From: Pegoplata infirma
Taxonomy: Eukaryota; Arthropoda; Insecta; Diptera; Anthomyiidae
DNA length: 64,000 bases
Assembly: GCA_963921195.1 (NCBI GenBank)
Contig: OY992537.1
Coordinates: 18,501,125-18,565,124, forward strand
Direction of reading: 5' to 3'
This document shows, piece after piece, positions 1 through 11,669 of this stretch (position 1 is the first letter of the stretch; the number at the start of each line of letters is the position of its first letter). The notes beneath the pieces are model-generated. The model made no database searches. It was given only the letters and a program-made list of their open reading frames with translations, and had not been told where the DNA came from. The translations under genes were made by a program, and so were the position numbers.

Positions 1-299
1 ACCAACATTTTTTGGAAATGTGATTGTTTATTAGTAATTTGTTTAGATATTTGGTTTAAAAATGTTTTTTTTAATTATGATAATTGAATTTAAGTAGTTG
101 TAACTAACACGTATATTCTGAAACCAAATTTGAGGAGTTTCGACTGAGTTCCAAATATTTTTTTTCCTGTGTGTAGGACCTTCAAAATTGTGTAAAAATG
201 TGTACCTTGGTACTCGGGGAGATCGCGATAAATGTTAACTAATTTATTTGTTATGCTTTTCGCACATAAGTAATACCATTTTCTCACTATTTTAATGAT

Positions 300-640
300 T
301 TTTTTAAGTCCATGCCCACGAAAGGGGGCGGGTAGAAAAAAAGAAATATCCTAACCCCCTTGGTATAAGTGCAGGACTTTTAACTCCTTCTGACATCAAA
401 AGGTTTCATTTGTTTAACAAAAATGTAAAAAAAGTTGTAAAAATTATGTTTCGTAGAGGTTGGTTTAGTTCTTTAAGGGGGAACTTTTTTGCCCCTGATC
501 CGATTTTGCCCATTTCCGAACATAACCGGCCTATGACCACGTGACACATTCTTGACAATTTTCAGGAGTTTAGCTCTTTTATTTTGGACTGAATCGTATT
601 TTATACAAACGGACGCAAATTTTTAATTTCTTTAAATTGT
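300..640 (+). repeat. Fragment of the GACGGACG / GGGTATAAAA interspersed repeat
   Basis: The block runs from a CCCACGAAAGGGGGCGGG stretch through a GAGGTTGGTTTAGTTCTTTAAG motif to TTTTATTTTGGACTGAATCGTAT. The same succession recurs at 45.03-45.30 kb and 20.64-21.05 kb, and in reverse near 14.44-14.68 kb. This copy has lost the (GACG)n run and the terminal GGGTATAAAA hairpin. No coding potential is seen. Confidence 0.6.
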
Positions 641-1331
641 GGACAAAAAACCGAAGTTAACTATTCGGTCGATTATCACTACAACTATTACTATGTTTTT
701 TTCTTGTTTGTTAGTCGTGGTGTAGTAAGAATTTGTAAAGGTGTTCTATGTACTGAACATTTTTAGGATAAAATAAAAAGATACGAATAAACTTTTAGAT
801 TTCAAATGTATCTTAAAAGTTACATTTAGCAGTTCCAACATAAATAAAGCATACGCAGTCTACTTTTGTTAAAACATATTTTTCACACTGCTAAATCCAT
901 TTTTTTTTTTGCTAAAAACCCTTTTCCAAAAATAATGGGGCATATTCACTTTGTCATTCTGCATGTAACACATCGGATAACAAGAAAGAACAGTACTCAT
1001 TTTTTGTAGTTGCTTATATCGATGATCCTGTATAATGTGCTCAAGGCGAATCGTGTACCACACAATATTAATTGAAACAATGAACAAATTTGTGTACCAT
1101 TAGAGTGAGATTTTTTCTTTAACTTCAGATTTTTATAATTGTCCTGGCAAATTGTAATTCTACTAGACCTAAAAATGATGTGGTACAAATTTGAGTCCAA
1201 TCGAAAAAAATTAGCTCTTGGCTTAAGGCGATAAAATTTTGAAATTTTTTAAATTTTAAAAAAAAGATTATGTCTTGCGATAAAGCGTATTTATTAATTT
1301 TAATGCGCTGAGCACTAATATCAAAAAATGG

Positions 1332-1407
1332 TCGAATGGTTTTCGAGATATCGAATAGTTTTCGAGATATCGAATGGTTTTCGAGATATCGAATGGTTTT
1401 CGAGATA
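1332..1407. repeat. Four-copy 19-bp tandem repeat
   Basis: The unit TCGAATGGTTTTCGAGATA is repeated four times head to tail with one substitution in the second copy. The unit contains the GAGATATCG word that is frequent in several repeats of this window. The surrounding 650-1830 region is AT-rich and I see no gene in it. Confidence 0.9.
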
Positions 1408-1848
1408 TCGCTATTTAAAATTAACACAAATGCAAAAAATCAAATTTTTGTACCCTTTTAAAGAGCATTAGACAAGCCATAATTTAAAATTAATATGTAC
1501 CAAATCCGATTATTTTAGCTCGAGGCGCCATTCGATCTAAACTTAGGCTTTTTATAAAATGTTCATTAAAAACTCTAAACATTGATTGAAGGGTGCCATA
1601 GGTCGAAATGGTCAGATTTGGCCAAAATTAAGTATAAGTGTCTTGAAAATTATTCTATGAGAATATCATACTTTTAATATATTAAGTAAAGTAAATACTG
1701 ACATCGAGCTAGAATAAACCCATTCAAAGTATCGCAAGATATTTTATTTTTATCAAAAATTCAAGATTTTGGCGAAATTTTCCGAAAATTCAAAACTTTT
1801 ATCAAAGGGCGCAACGGCTTAAAATTATCGGATTTGACTCAAACTAAC

Positions 1849-2073
1849 GGGCATGTCACAGACTCAATGCCGTTCGGATTTGGAAAAAGTGGTTTACTCG
1901 TAAGACGCAAAACAAATATTATTTTTTTCGGAATGAAATCATCTTCAAAAATCAAAGTGGAATTGAACTGCATAAAAGTGGTTTCATTTCGAAAAAAAAA
2001 AAATATTTGCTTTGCGTTTTACGAATAAACCACTTCGTTCAAATCCGAACGGAATTGAGTCTGTGACATGCCC
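1849..2073. mobile_element. Hairpin MITE, GGGCATGTCACAGACTC ends
   Basis: Two arms of about 80 bp are inverted copies of each other. The left arm begins GGGCATGTCACAGACTCAA and the right arm ends with its complement. Internal words such as CGTTCGGATTTG and AGTGGTTTA also pair. The whole element is about 225 bp and non-coding. The flanks CTAAC and CTAAG suggest a short (about 4-bp) target duplication, but this is not certain. Confidence 0.75.
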
Positions 2074-2199
2074 CTAAGTTTAAATAAAAGGGAAATAAAA
2101 TTTGTGACTTTTTTTAATTCTTAAGCATAGCAAAAAGCTACATTTTTTGCAAATTTCAAATAGCGATATTTCGAAAACCGTTAAACTGTTTTTAAAAAA

Positions 2200-2750
2200 C
2201 AAGTAAAAAGTTAAATTCGGCTTTCCACAATGTAATAAAAGATTATCTGCAAAAAAAAATTTTTTTTTTAAAAAAAAAAAAAATTTTTGAAAAAAAAAAT
2301 TCCGCGGAAAAAAATTTTTAGAGAAAAAAATACCGCGAATTTTTTTTTTTTTGTAAAAAAATTTGTTTATACTTGAAAAAAATCCATTCTGTGTCCAATT
2401 CTGTTTACATATGGCAACCAGCAACCAATTTAAAGAATTTTGTATTTTTAGGTTATGTAGAATGCATTTTCGAGGTGTTCTTACATTTTAAATCATAACT
2501 TTTGTACCGCTGAACCGATTTCGCTCAAATGCAACACCAAACAACTTAGAACAACAACAATTAAACTTGCTAAGTCTCAGTCCTATATGTTTAATACTTT
2601 GGCCGTGATCACCATTTCCACAGACGGACATAGCTAGAATGTCTTAGAATCGATCACTGATCAATAATATATATACTTAATGGAGTCCCAAACTGATATT
2701 TTGATGAGTTACAAACGGCATGACAAACTTATATATACCCTCTATCACTA
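2200..2750 (+). repeat. Diverged GACGGACAT / TATATACCCTCTATCACTA repeat
   Basis: The block holds GTTAAATTCGGC near its start, then ACCGCTGAACCGATTTCGCTC, ACAGACGGACATAGCTAG, ATATATACTTAATGGAGTCC and TATATACCCTCTATCACTA. The order is as in the fuller copies at 33-35 kb, 43.8-44.8 kb and 56.3-57.4 kb. The 3' end is interrupted exactly where the next element starts. A long A/T homopolymer stretch (about 2250-2350) lies inside it. Confidence 0.7.
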
Positions 2751-2751
2751 A

Positions 2752-3332
2752 CAAGGGAAGTCTCCCTAGTGTCACCCGCGGATCTTTATGGAATTGGTTT
2801 TATTTTGTAGAGCAGAAAAAATAAAGGGACACGTATTTTTTTTTTAGCGGCCTAATTTCATATTTAGGGGGTAAAAAGGAGGGGGGAAGACAAGGCCATT
2901 TTTCAGTATTTTTCGTTTATCTCCCATATTATGCAAAGAAACCTAGTCATGATACATACTAAATGAAAGGTCTTTGGAAAACCTATCTACGTGTGCTAAG
3001 AACGTGTCCAAACATGCACAACTTTTCGTCATATTGAGTAAAATACCAAAATTTTAGGACATTTTTGTTAATAAGTCAAAAATATTAATTTCTTTGGCCC
3101 GTTGTTAGCACCACGAGATAATCTGATACCACAGAAGCCTATATTAATTTTATTTAAATAGGAGTAAATCGTAAAAAACTGAAAAAGGTTAATTTCCCCC
3201 CATACAAATCGACCCCCCCTAAAAATGAGTTTGGGCCGCTAAAAAAAAATACGTGTCGAATTAATTTTCGTTCATAACAACATATCCAAATTTCATGAAG
3301 ATCGGAGGGTGACACCAGGGAGACTTCCTTTG
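2752..3332. mobile_element. PIF/Harbinger-like MITE, CAAGGGAAGTCTCCCT ends
   Basis: The terminal inverted repeats read CAAGGGAAGTCTCCCTAGTG on the left and the complement of CAAAGGAAGTCTCCCTGGTG on the right. Flanking trinucleotides are TAA and TTA, one mismatch from the perfect TTA duplications of the relatives at 43.08 and 45.57 kb. A 3-bp T-rich target is the usual PIF/Harbinger pattern, so the superfamily call is an inference. The interior is non-coding and is repeated at 45.57-50.24 kb and 56.90-57.38 kb. Confidence 0.75.
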
Positions 3333-3337
3333 TTAGT

Positions 3338-4472
3338 TGGGGTTCTTAAAAATTTTTTTTTTTATCAAAAATTTGTGTCCGTTTCGCTCTACCTTGCTTA
3401 GTTTTTGAGATACCTGATTTGAGAATTAAAAAACTCGATAACTTCAAAAATATTACTCGGAGAGCTTTTGGCGGTTTGGTTCTACGTGTTGAGAGCTACA
3501 AAGATATGAGCATTTTAAAATTTTCGGGAATGCTAATTTTTTTGTATCCAAAGTTAAAAAAAAAAAGGAACCCCGATACTATGGAGAGCCCAAGAACCAA
3601 AAATGGCATCCATTTTATTCCACCAGGCTTAGTTTCCGAGATATCGCCATTTTAAGAGTTCTTAAAAAAAAAATTACAACTTATTTTTTGCTAATATTAG
3701 CAAAAAAGCTTTTAAAAAATTTGGTCAACTCAATTTTTAATTTAGCAAAAAAAATTAGTTCAAATTTTGTTTAAAATTGCTAGTGCACAGAAAAAAATAA
3801 AAAAAAATTTTGAGTAAATTTTTAATACTATTGAGTAAAAAATTACTCAATTTTCCACCAGTAAACGATTTAATAGTATTGAGTAAACTTTTAATAAAAA
3901 ATTATTAAATGCTTAATAAAAAATTTGAGTAAATTATTAATTCACAAAATTAAAACATTACTTAAAATTTTTAAATATTTTTAAGTAACTTTTTAATTGT
4001 GTCAAGTAAAAATTTACTCAAAATGTATCAATTTATTTTTAAAAAAGTTTAAAAAGTTTAATTTTTTTTTCAAAAAAAAATAGCTTTTTCAAACTTTACC
4101 AAATATACTTATGTCTTTAAGACAAAAGAAAATTTTATAAAGATGATTTCAAACTATCATATACATATACAAATAACTATAAACTAAATGAGAATTCAAA
4201 ACACCAAGAGAATAAAAAATATGAAAAAAAAATATTAAATTTGTATTAAATTATTTACTCAAATTTTATTTTACATTTTTGAGTAAATTTTTAATTGTGT
4301 TAATTAAAAAATTACTCAAATTTGTTTTAAAAATTTAAACAAGTGATTACTCAAATTGTTTTTCTCTGTATTATTTTCTGTGTGGGCTAAGTTTACAAGA
4401 TATTTTTTGCTAACATGCTAATCTCAACCAAAAAATAAAACTATTTAATCTACTAATGTATTTTTTTGAGTG
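3338..4472 (-). mobile_element. CACTCAAAAAAA-type MITE, truncated copy
   Basis: The right end reads ACTAATGTATTTTTTTGAGTG, the complement of the CACTCAAAAAAATAC terminus at 47031 and 63923. The interior matches the reverse of 47.2-47.7 kb, including GTTTCGCTCTA, TAGTTTTTGAGATAC and GAGAATTAAAAAACTCGATAAC. The expected other end is missing: the copy starts abruptly beside the preceding PIF-like MITE. A further element is inserted at 3786-4382. Arms carry many copies of TTTGCTAA. Confidence 0.75.
3786..4382. mobile_element. Nested MITE with CACAGAAAA ends and TG target
   Basis: The left end CACAGAAAAAAATA faces a right end TATTATTTTCTGTG, and both are flanked by TG. Removing the insert leaves GCTAGTGGGCTAAG, which resembles GCACATTAGC / GCTAATGTGCTAAATG of the sister copy at 47.1 kb. 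That supports a 2-bp TG duplication. The arms are arrays of GAGTAAATTTTTAAT and its complement. It is non-coding. Confidence 0.65.
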
Positions 4473-4483
4473 TTCATAACAAA

Positions 4484-5496
4484 CAGTGTTGCCAGAACTT
4501 TTTAATCAAAAACGGCTAAATCCTGTTGAAAAAACGGCTAAAAACGGCTAAAAAATGGCTAAAAAACGGCTAAAATATATATTTTACTTTTAAAAAAAAA
4601 CTAAGGAAAATTCATATTTTGTACCGATTTTGATACATATATTAAAATAAGGAGATTTTTTGTTACTGTTTTGACATATTTTAGATAAAATGAAGAGAGT
4701 TCAAATCACTTTTTTAATGATTTAAATATTTTATATTAAATTTTTTTATAAAAATATATATAAAAATTTTGACTACAAAAAATGTATTTAAGTAAAAAAT
4801 CTTTTTTAGTTATTTTGGCTTAAAAAAGCTTTTCCAACACATGAATTCGAGGTGACACTTTTTACCCGTGGGACAATTTTCGCTGAAACCTGATCAGAAA
4901 AATTTCAAAAATATATATGCCAAGATTCAGCAATCAGCCTTCAAGTTGAGTTTTGAACGTTAGCGTATTTTTAAAAGACAGAGAAACGGGCATCACTAGA
5001 TCGTCTAAAATTTAGTATAATGTTTATGGTATGAATATGACAAAAATATACGCGATTTTATTCCAGACTAGTGTTAATAAAAATTCAAATATATGAAAAA
5101 CAATTACCTACTAACAAAATAAACCATCATTTACAATCCTTCTGATGATAACAAATAACTAAAATGCTTGAAACCGGAATGACAATTCCTGAAATGTCTA
5201 TAATTTTTAGAAATTTTATTTTCTCCAACATTTTTCAACTTAAACCTTTATAACAAATAGTAATAGAGTCTGTGATCGATCTGTACAAACTTAAAAACCA
5301 ATAAATTCTCTATTTTAGTATAAAAAACACACTAAAAATTACTTTTTAATTGAAAACTCAAAAATGGCTAAAAAACTGCTAAAATAGTTTCGAAAATGGC
5401 TAAAAAAACGGCTAAGAGCTAAATGCCTTTTTCTCCGGCTAAACGAGTTCAAAAGGAGCTAAATTTAGCCGGAAAATGGCTAAATTGGCAACACTG
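4484..5496. mobile_element. hAT-type nonautonomous element, CAGTGTTGCCA ends
   Basis: The termini CAGTGTTGCCA and TTGGCAACACTG are inverted repeats. They are flanked by ATAACAAA (4476-4483) and ATAACAAC (5497-5504), an 8-bp duplication with one mismatch, as expected of hAT elements. Subterminal arrays of AACGGCTAAAA lie at both ends in opposite orientation, likely transposase-binding repeats. The interior is AT-rich and has no recognisable transposase frame. A part near 5145-5240 recurs at 63.77-63.88 kb. Confidence 0.85.
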
Positions 5497-5504
5497 ATAA
5501 CAAC

Positions 5505-7040
5505 TTTCCTTAAATTGTTAAGTAGTGTGTTTCAGATTCGGCACAGCCATATATAAAATTCTCATTTATTTTTTTTTTTTAATCCCTTCTTAATACTTGC
5601 AGGAAAAAACGGCTCTGGAATATGTCTCTCTTTTACACATAGTTTTATTTTTAGTAAATCTTTTTCTTTTTTTTTTTTACTCTATTCTTTTAAACTTTTC
5701 CTCATACAACATATGTTTCATTTTTGTTTTCCAGTTTCTTTCATCTCCCACAACTCTTTGGTAGATCCTTGAAAAAAATTTCAAACTTTTTATGTTGGCA
5801 TTAGGTGTTTAATTTTCTAAGAAATAACAGCAGCAGCACCAGCACCAGCCGTATTCAACGTTATTAAATTAATGGTTTTGGCATCGGAATATTTTTTTTT
5901 CCTTTAAAGAAACTTCATCTGCATTTAATGTTAACGAATGTCTGAGTGTTTGAATTAAGCTTCACAAAGTGTTCTAGGTTGTGGTTTTATTATACAATTT
6001 TACCTTTTCTGTTACTGTTCTTTATATTCGTAGAATTCTTATTATGAAAACTGTTTCATAAGGAGACGAATTTATTAAAAAAAAAGCCAAGAATGGTCTT
6101 TTCGGCATTGTCGAATTTAATATACCCGCCTTTGTATATTTTGAAATTATTTGTTTTCATAATAAATGTAATCAAAAAATGTGTCGGCTATCGTTTTAAA
6201 TAAATAATTATGAACACGCCCACATAAACAGGCGTGGTCAGAAAGAGTGAAAATAAACCTACTTGCAAGGTATTACTATACATTTTTATCTAGATCGATT
6301 GTGACGGTAAACGAAGTTAAGGACTAGAAGACACGACTAACAAATTTTTGACTTTCTAAAGCCGTACACCACAGAAACAGAAACACTTGTACATCTAGAT
6401 TGATTTCAAATCAATCCAGTACAAGAATATACTTTTTAGGTCCTACACACCTTAATTTTCATGTGCTGCACACGGAATAACAAAGTTATTATTATCATTT
6501 CTTTTAAGGAGGGTATTAAAAAAACTATCAATATAAACAGTCAGAATTTCAGTGAAACTACTAAAACAGATGTTGCTAGTACATTGATTTGAACATTTTC
6601 ATAGCTAAGTTTATAACAGAAATCCATAATAAAATGAAATGGTCGACCGCATAGTTATTGTTGGAAATGTGAAAGCAGGGATGTAGAAAACTGGAATAAA
6701 TCATGCTTTTATTTAAGCTTTATTTAAGCTTAATGTAGAAAACTGAAATAAATCATGCTTTTATTTAAGCTTAATGGGATCCAGATTGAGTAAACATTAA
6801 ATGAGGTTCGAAATGGATATTGAAATTATTGAAAGAAATTTTCAACGAACCAAACAATAATGAAAATTTTTAAATATAGCAGACCAAACCCTATTTTTTT
6901 ACCTCCAATCTTCAATTTCAACTATTGGACCATTTTTAAAATTTTTTAGGTTTAAGATTGGAAAAAATCGGCTTAAAAAAATACATTTAAAAAAAAAATT
7001 TCAATACCTGTTTTTTTTGGATGCCTGTTCTCACATTTAG
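5505..7040. other. No gene seen; AT-rich sequence with one small tandem duplication
   Basis: Poly-T tracts, a short CAGCAGCAC run (about 5828-5850) and a tandem duplication of about 45 bp at 6683-6776 (unit starting GTAGAAAACTGRAATAAATC) are the only structures I see. No coding exon, RNA gene or paired terminal repeat could be supported. It may be unique host sequence. Confidence 0.5.
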
Positions 7041-8081
7041 CGGGTCAAAGGGGTGGTGGGGATTTTTTGGTGTTTTGAGGATTTCTACCATTTCTTCAAA
7101 AGAAGCTATATGCATATTTTCTACAGGTCAAAAGATTTTTTGAAGGCCTATGCAATGGCATTGATAAAGCTAAACTGTCGGCAGGCTTCTTCGCAAGAAA
7201 CTCTTTCTTGCCGGAAATTAATCAACAACTGTCCGAAATCGAGAGGGTATACCATACTATGCTCAAGATATTTTTTCGAGCTCATGCAGTTAAAAGGGTT
7301 CTTGCGAATCTTAACGTAAATAAGTCAATTGGATCGGATGGTATACCAACACTGGTGCTGATGCAGTGCTCTTCGGCGTTCGCACGTCCCCTTTCTAATC
7401 ATTTTATTTCGTCAAACAGTGCGGGAGTCTTTACCTCTTGTTGGAAGGTTGCCAATGTGTAGTCAATCTCCAATAACCCTGATATTTACCGCCCAATCGC
7501 AATATGCTCAGCGCTCTCGAAGGTTATGCAGAGCATGGTAAATTGCCATCTTTTTAGGTATCTGGAGGCTTACTTACTTTTAAACGATCGACAGTATGAT
7601 TTTCGAAAAACTCGTTCTACTGGGAATCAGTTGGCTTTCTTTTCAGAACATTGGAGTCGTTGAATCTACCACTTTAGTGAGGCTAAAGTTGTTGCTCTGA
7701 ATATTTCTAAGGCATTTGAATGTGTGTGGCACGGTGCGCTCATAGCTAAGCCTAAAGCCTTTAGTGTCGGTAATGCATTCTCTCGAATTGTTTCGTGTTT
7801 CCTCAGAGATCGTTCTGTAAGTGTTGTTATAGATGGGTTCTCATCAAATGAGTTTCAGACAGCACCATTTTTTATTCATTCTCTTGGATCGTAGGCCAAG
7901 CCTTTTTGAGGTTGAGGGCAAAAGGCATATTATGATTGACACACTTAACCAGGACCTGTAGACAATCTCCGAGTGGGGTCTTGCGAATGGGGTCAAGTTT
8001 AATTTACGCAAGACTTAATATTGTATGTTGAAACACAGGAATGTGAAACCAACAGCGTCATCTGTACATATTGGTCGTATA

Positions 8082-8998
8082 CACTGAAAAAAAAGACATA
8101 ACTAAAATTAAGGAAAAAATGTCTTTGAAAATTTATCATGAATTTAAACTATGAGGAAAAAATTTTTACATATAATTAGTTCATAGGTTTCTTTGAATGG
8201 ATTTTTTTAGTTGGATTTTTTTAGTTTAGTTAAAATTTACTAAAAAAAAAACATCATCGTACTTCTCTTCTTTGAATTGAGGAAGTGTACTCCTTAGAAT
8301 TTAGTTAATGACTTCTGAGAATTTGTTAAATAACTTCTTAGAATTTAGTTAAAAATTCAAAATGGCGATATCTCAAAAACTAAGCGAGATAGAGCGAAAC
8401 GGATGAAATTTTCAAAAGAAAGACTACAAAAAAAAAAAACATGGAATAGCCTAGCTCTGCATATCTGTCGGGGTCTCAAGACCCTAATTTTAGATCTAAA
8501 ATTTGAAATTCCCGAGATTTTATATATGCACATATCTCCAACGGCATTGTTTTAGCTCTTGACTCGTAGAACACTTTCTCAAAATACCCGAAAGCCCTCC
8601 GAATAATAGTTTTTGAGTTATCCGGTTTTTAAGATTCTCAAGACCCTATCAGGCCCCTTATTACCGTATCTCAAAAAATACGCAAGTTAGAGCGAAACGG
8701 ACACAAGTTTTGGTTCAAAATCTATGGGGACCCTTAAGGGACCCAACGGGGTCTCGAGTTAAATGGGGTCCGAACATATGGGTCCAGGTTCTAGACCCAA
8801 TCTATTTCTAAAATTTGAAGTAAAATTTTTCCCATTTTCTAGTTAAAATTGTCTTAAAATTAAATAACTTTGTTTTCCTTATTTTTGGGAAAATTATGAA
8901 CTAAAACCAAGAAAAAAAAACTTTGGAGCCAAATCATTCCCTCTCTTTCTCAAAATTAAGTTAATTTCCCCAGATTTTAGTTTACTTTTTTTTGAGTG
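8082..8998. mobile_element. CACTSAAAAAAAAG MITE inserted at TA in the LINE
   Basis: The left end CACTGAAAAAAAAGACATAA and the complement of the right end, CACTCAAAAAAAAGTAAACT, are inverted repeats flanked by TA. Deleting the element plus one TA restores the LINE codons GGT CGT ATA GGT ATC GAG (GRIGIE), which proves a TA duplication. The next bases, ACTAAAATTAAGGAAAA, closely match the left terminus of the 6.2-kb element at 26726. The interior shares a CTCAAAAACTAAGC / TTAGAGCGAAACGG module with 3.4-3.6 kb and 47.3-47.7 kb. Confidence 0.9.
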
Positions 8999-9138
8999 TA
9001 GGTATCGAGGAATCTGACACTCTCGATGTTCAGTGCATGAAAATTCATTGTGATGTCCGTTGAAAGATGCAAGTTTTTCAAGTGTCGAAAGAAGCATTCA
9101 AGTGGCTTGGTTTTTTAAACCAGTGAAAAGGGGCCATG

Positions 9139-9269
9139 CACGATACTGGGAGTTTTACAAAATGCTGGATGGACATAAATGGTTTGTTTTTGTAATGATC
9201 GCCAAACAACCCCACACACGATCAAAATCGCACTTTCATCCAACAAATTATACTGCTTGCAGTATCGTG
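9139..9269. repeat. 131-bp segment bounded by 10-bp inverted repeats inside the LINE
   Basis: CACGATACTG at 9139 and CAGTATCGTG at 9260 are perfect inverted copies. The LINE reading frame (KWLGF before, SSYLLTIY after) is displaced by about 180 bp here, so this looks like a small insertion. The right end also contains the palindrome TACTGCTTGCAGTA. Confidence 0.45.
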
Positions 9270-9750
9270 TAGAAGTACTTACCTCATCATATCTCCTTAC
9301 TATTTATACCAACTACATTTGACCGAAGATGAAATACAACTCCCGTATATGGGCAGGGGCTTCAAAGTTAGTTTTGGAGCTCTTGGACCGTGAGAAAAGG
9401 AAGCTTTGATGCTTATCAATGACAATAGGGTATCTAACTCTATTGACTTATTGAAGCATCGTCGGAATGCGAGTTGTGTGACTCTGTTCTACCGATATTA
9501 CCATAAAAAGTGTTATTCTAAAATAAGTGAACTGATCCCAACACACAGATCACATCCAATTATTATCGATTGTCCAGCGCATTACAGATTGCACAGCGCA
9601 GTACAGAGAGGGTTCGTTTATCAAATATGTGGAATTATCTCCCCGCAGAGGTCTTCCCAATTTCTTTCAATTTAGATAAATTCAAGGCAAATATCCACAA
9701 GCACTACTCCCTATTTCCTCCTCCATATAGCCTGTTTTCGTGATATCAAC

Positions 9751-11628
9751 CATAGATGGGAATTTTTCATTACCATTGAAATTTAATTACCATTGGTTCA
9801 TATCAATGGTAATGAAAAAATTTTCATTACCATTTAATGGTAATTAAATTTTTTTAATTGAAAAAAATAATTACTAATGGTAATGAAATGCACCAATTGA
9901 ATAGTTCATGCGAATAAAGACGAATAGACCATTTGTAGAATTTTACAGGGGACAATAAAAACGCAGGAAAAGGTTAAAAAATAATATTTTTGTCAACTTT
10001 TTGGTATAACCTTAAAGATTTAGGTCACATCTACCTATATACAAAATTTTAGTAAGGTATCCGAAAGAGAACTTGCCAAAAATTGGACTTCAATTTTTTG
10101 CTTAAATGGAAAAAGGGCGAATATCCAAAAAAATGTATTGAAATTTGAATAAAAATCTGTTATTTTGCAGCAGATTTTGACTACATTTTCACGAGACTTG
10201 CAATACTTGACGAACTATGGTTGGTATTTGTTTGTAACACTTTAAGGACTTCAAGGATACACTTTTTAAGGTTTGCCAGGACATGCAAAAAAAATTTTTT
10301 TGTTAATTTTTTTTAATATTCCTGCCATTTGATACAGTAGTAATTCTTTATGACACTAAATACATTTTTAGGAATTATAATATTAACCCTTGACTGCATA
10401 TTACGACGTAACATAAAAGGACATGAACAAATTTTTGTTTTTTATTCCTGACATTGGATGCAGTATTAACACTAAAAGTTTGTATGTGCTAAGATTGTTT
10501 TTTTTTTTGTGTACAATTTCAAATTTTAGCTAATATCAATTTTAAACTCGCAGCTAAATAATTTTTATATATTATTTTGTTAAGGATGGATATTCGCCCT
10601 TTTTGCTTTCCACACTTTAAAGTCTTATAACTCAAGAACGGTAAAATTTTTTGCCAATATAATAAGTGTGGTTTGTTCCTCGTAATGTTCTTCTAACACA
10701 TTGTTACCGAAAGTAAAATTTTTGTATGTTTTTGTGTTGTATTTAATCAAAATTGTGCGTTAGTTTACTCCCAATTTAAACAAAAATATAAAAATATACG
10801 AATTATTGCACTTTCAAAGTAATTTTTTTAGCCTTAAAAGTCAAAATTTCCCCAAAATTTCTGCATAGGATTGTAGGGCTCTGCTAATAAAATGCATTTA
10901 TGCAAAAAAACTTGTTTGCGAAAAAGTGGTCTATTCGTCCTTATTCGCATGAACTATTCAATTGTTGAAAAACACCAATTATAATTGGTTTCAAAACCAT
11001 TGGTTTGCACATTTTTGTTTTTTTGAAAAGTTAAAAATTTAAACATCAAAGTATGTTTTTCAAAAAAATATGTAAATGTCAAAGACAAAACACAAAACGC
11101 AAATAAAAATTTCAAACATTCAGCCTTACCATAGAAAAATAAAATATATTTAAAACCAGCTTTCAATTTTATTTCAATACAATTTGTTTTTGTTTTTAAA
11201 ATCGACTTTCAAAAAATGTATTGAAAATTTGAAATTTAAAATAAAACTTTTGTTAAAATAAACTTTTTGTTTTCTTGTGGTATGGGCCATTGTGTTATAC
11301 AAAAGGCAATCAACGTGTGTTTGGTTTATAAAATGTGAAAAACTAATACACAATATAAGAAAAAAACAGCAGATATTTCCAAATATTAACGATTTTGACA
11401 ATATTGTGACGACTTTTACTAATGGCAATTAATTTTTTTAAGTGATGCCATACCAATGGTAATTATTTGTTTTTTAATTTTCATTAGTAATTAAATTGAT
11501 TAGTAATTTAATTGGTACAATTGATACAACCAATGGTAATGAAAAAAATTTCATTACCATTGACATCAATTAAATGGTAATTAAACCATCAATTAATTGG
11601 TCCCTTTAATTAATTAGTCCCATCTATG
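9751..11628. mobile_element. hAT-type element with CATAGATGGGA ends and 8-bp target duplication
   Basis: The element begins CATAGATGGGA and ends TCCCATCTATG. It is flanked by identical ATATCAAC octamers (9743-9750 and 11629-11636). Subterminal arrays of AATGGTAATGAAA in both orientations occupy the first and last 130 bp. The interior holds another inverted-repeat element (9900-10958) and no transposase frame. A truncated reverse copy of the right end lies at 44825-44966. Confidence 0.85.
9900..10958. mobile_element. Nested inverted-repeat element, AATAGTTCATGCGAATAAAG ends
   Basis: The left arm AATAGTTCATGCGAATAAAG (continuing to GACGAATAGACCA) is matched by an inverted right arm ending CGCATGAACTATT. 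CAATTG lies on both sides. That may be a 6-bp target duplication, but because CAATTG is palindromic it may equally belong to the inverted repeat. A second inverted pair inside reads AGGGCGAATATCC and GGATATTCGCCCT-like. Non-coding. Confidence 0.65.
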
Positions 11629-11669
11629 ATATCAACACAATGAAATGCAGTAATAGGGGCATCCCCTGA

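Larger units (their letters stand above)
7163..11660 (+). mobile_element. Decayed Jockey/CR1-type LINE (ORF2 remnant), interrupted twice
   Basis: Reverse-transcriptase motifs appear in order across frameshifts: LNVNKSIGSDGIP (about 7307-7350), a YRPIA box (7480-7500), RQYDFRKTRSTG (about 7590), ALNISKAFECVWHGALIAK (7695-7750) and FLRDRSVSVVIDG (7799-7835). An ISEW-type segment follows at 7965-8035. The reading then resumes after the MITE with GIEESDTLDV (9001), TIYTNYI and NSRIWAGAS (9300-9370), and KANIHKHYSLFPPP (9688-9722). The last codons (DINTMKCSNRG) resume after the hAT-like element at 11629. The catalytic FADD box is deleted near 7860 and many stops and frameshifts are present, so it is dead. 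The 5' end is not defined. The clade is inferred from motif style. Confidence 0.85.
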
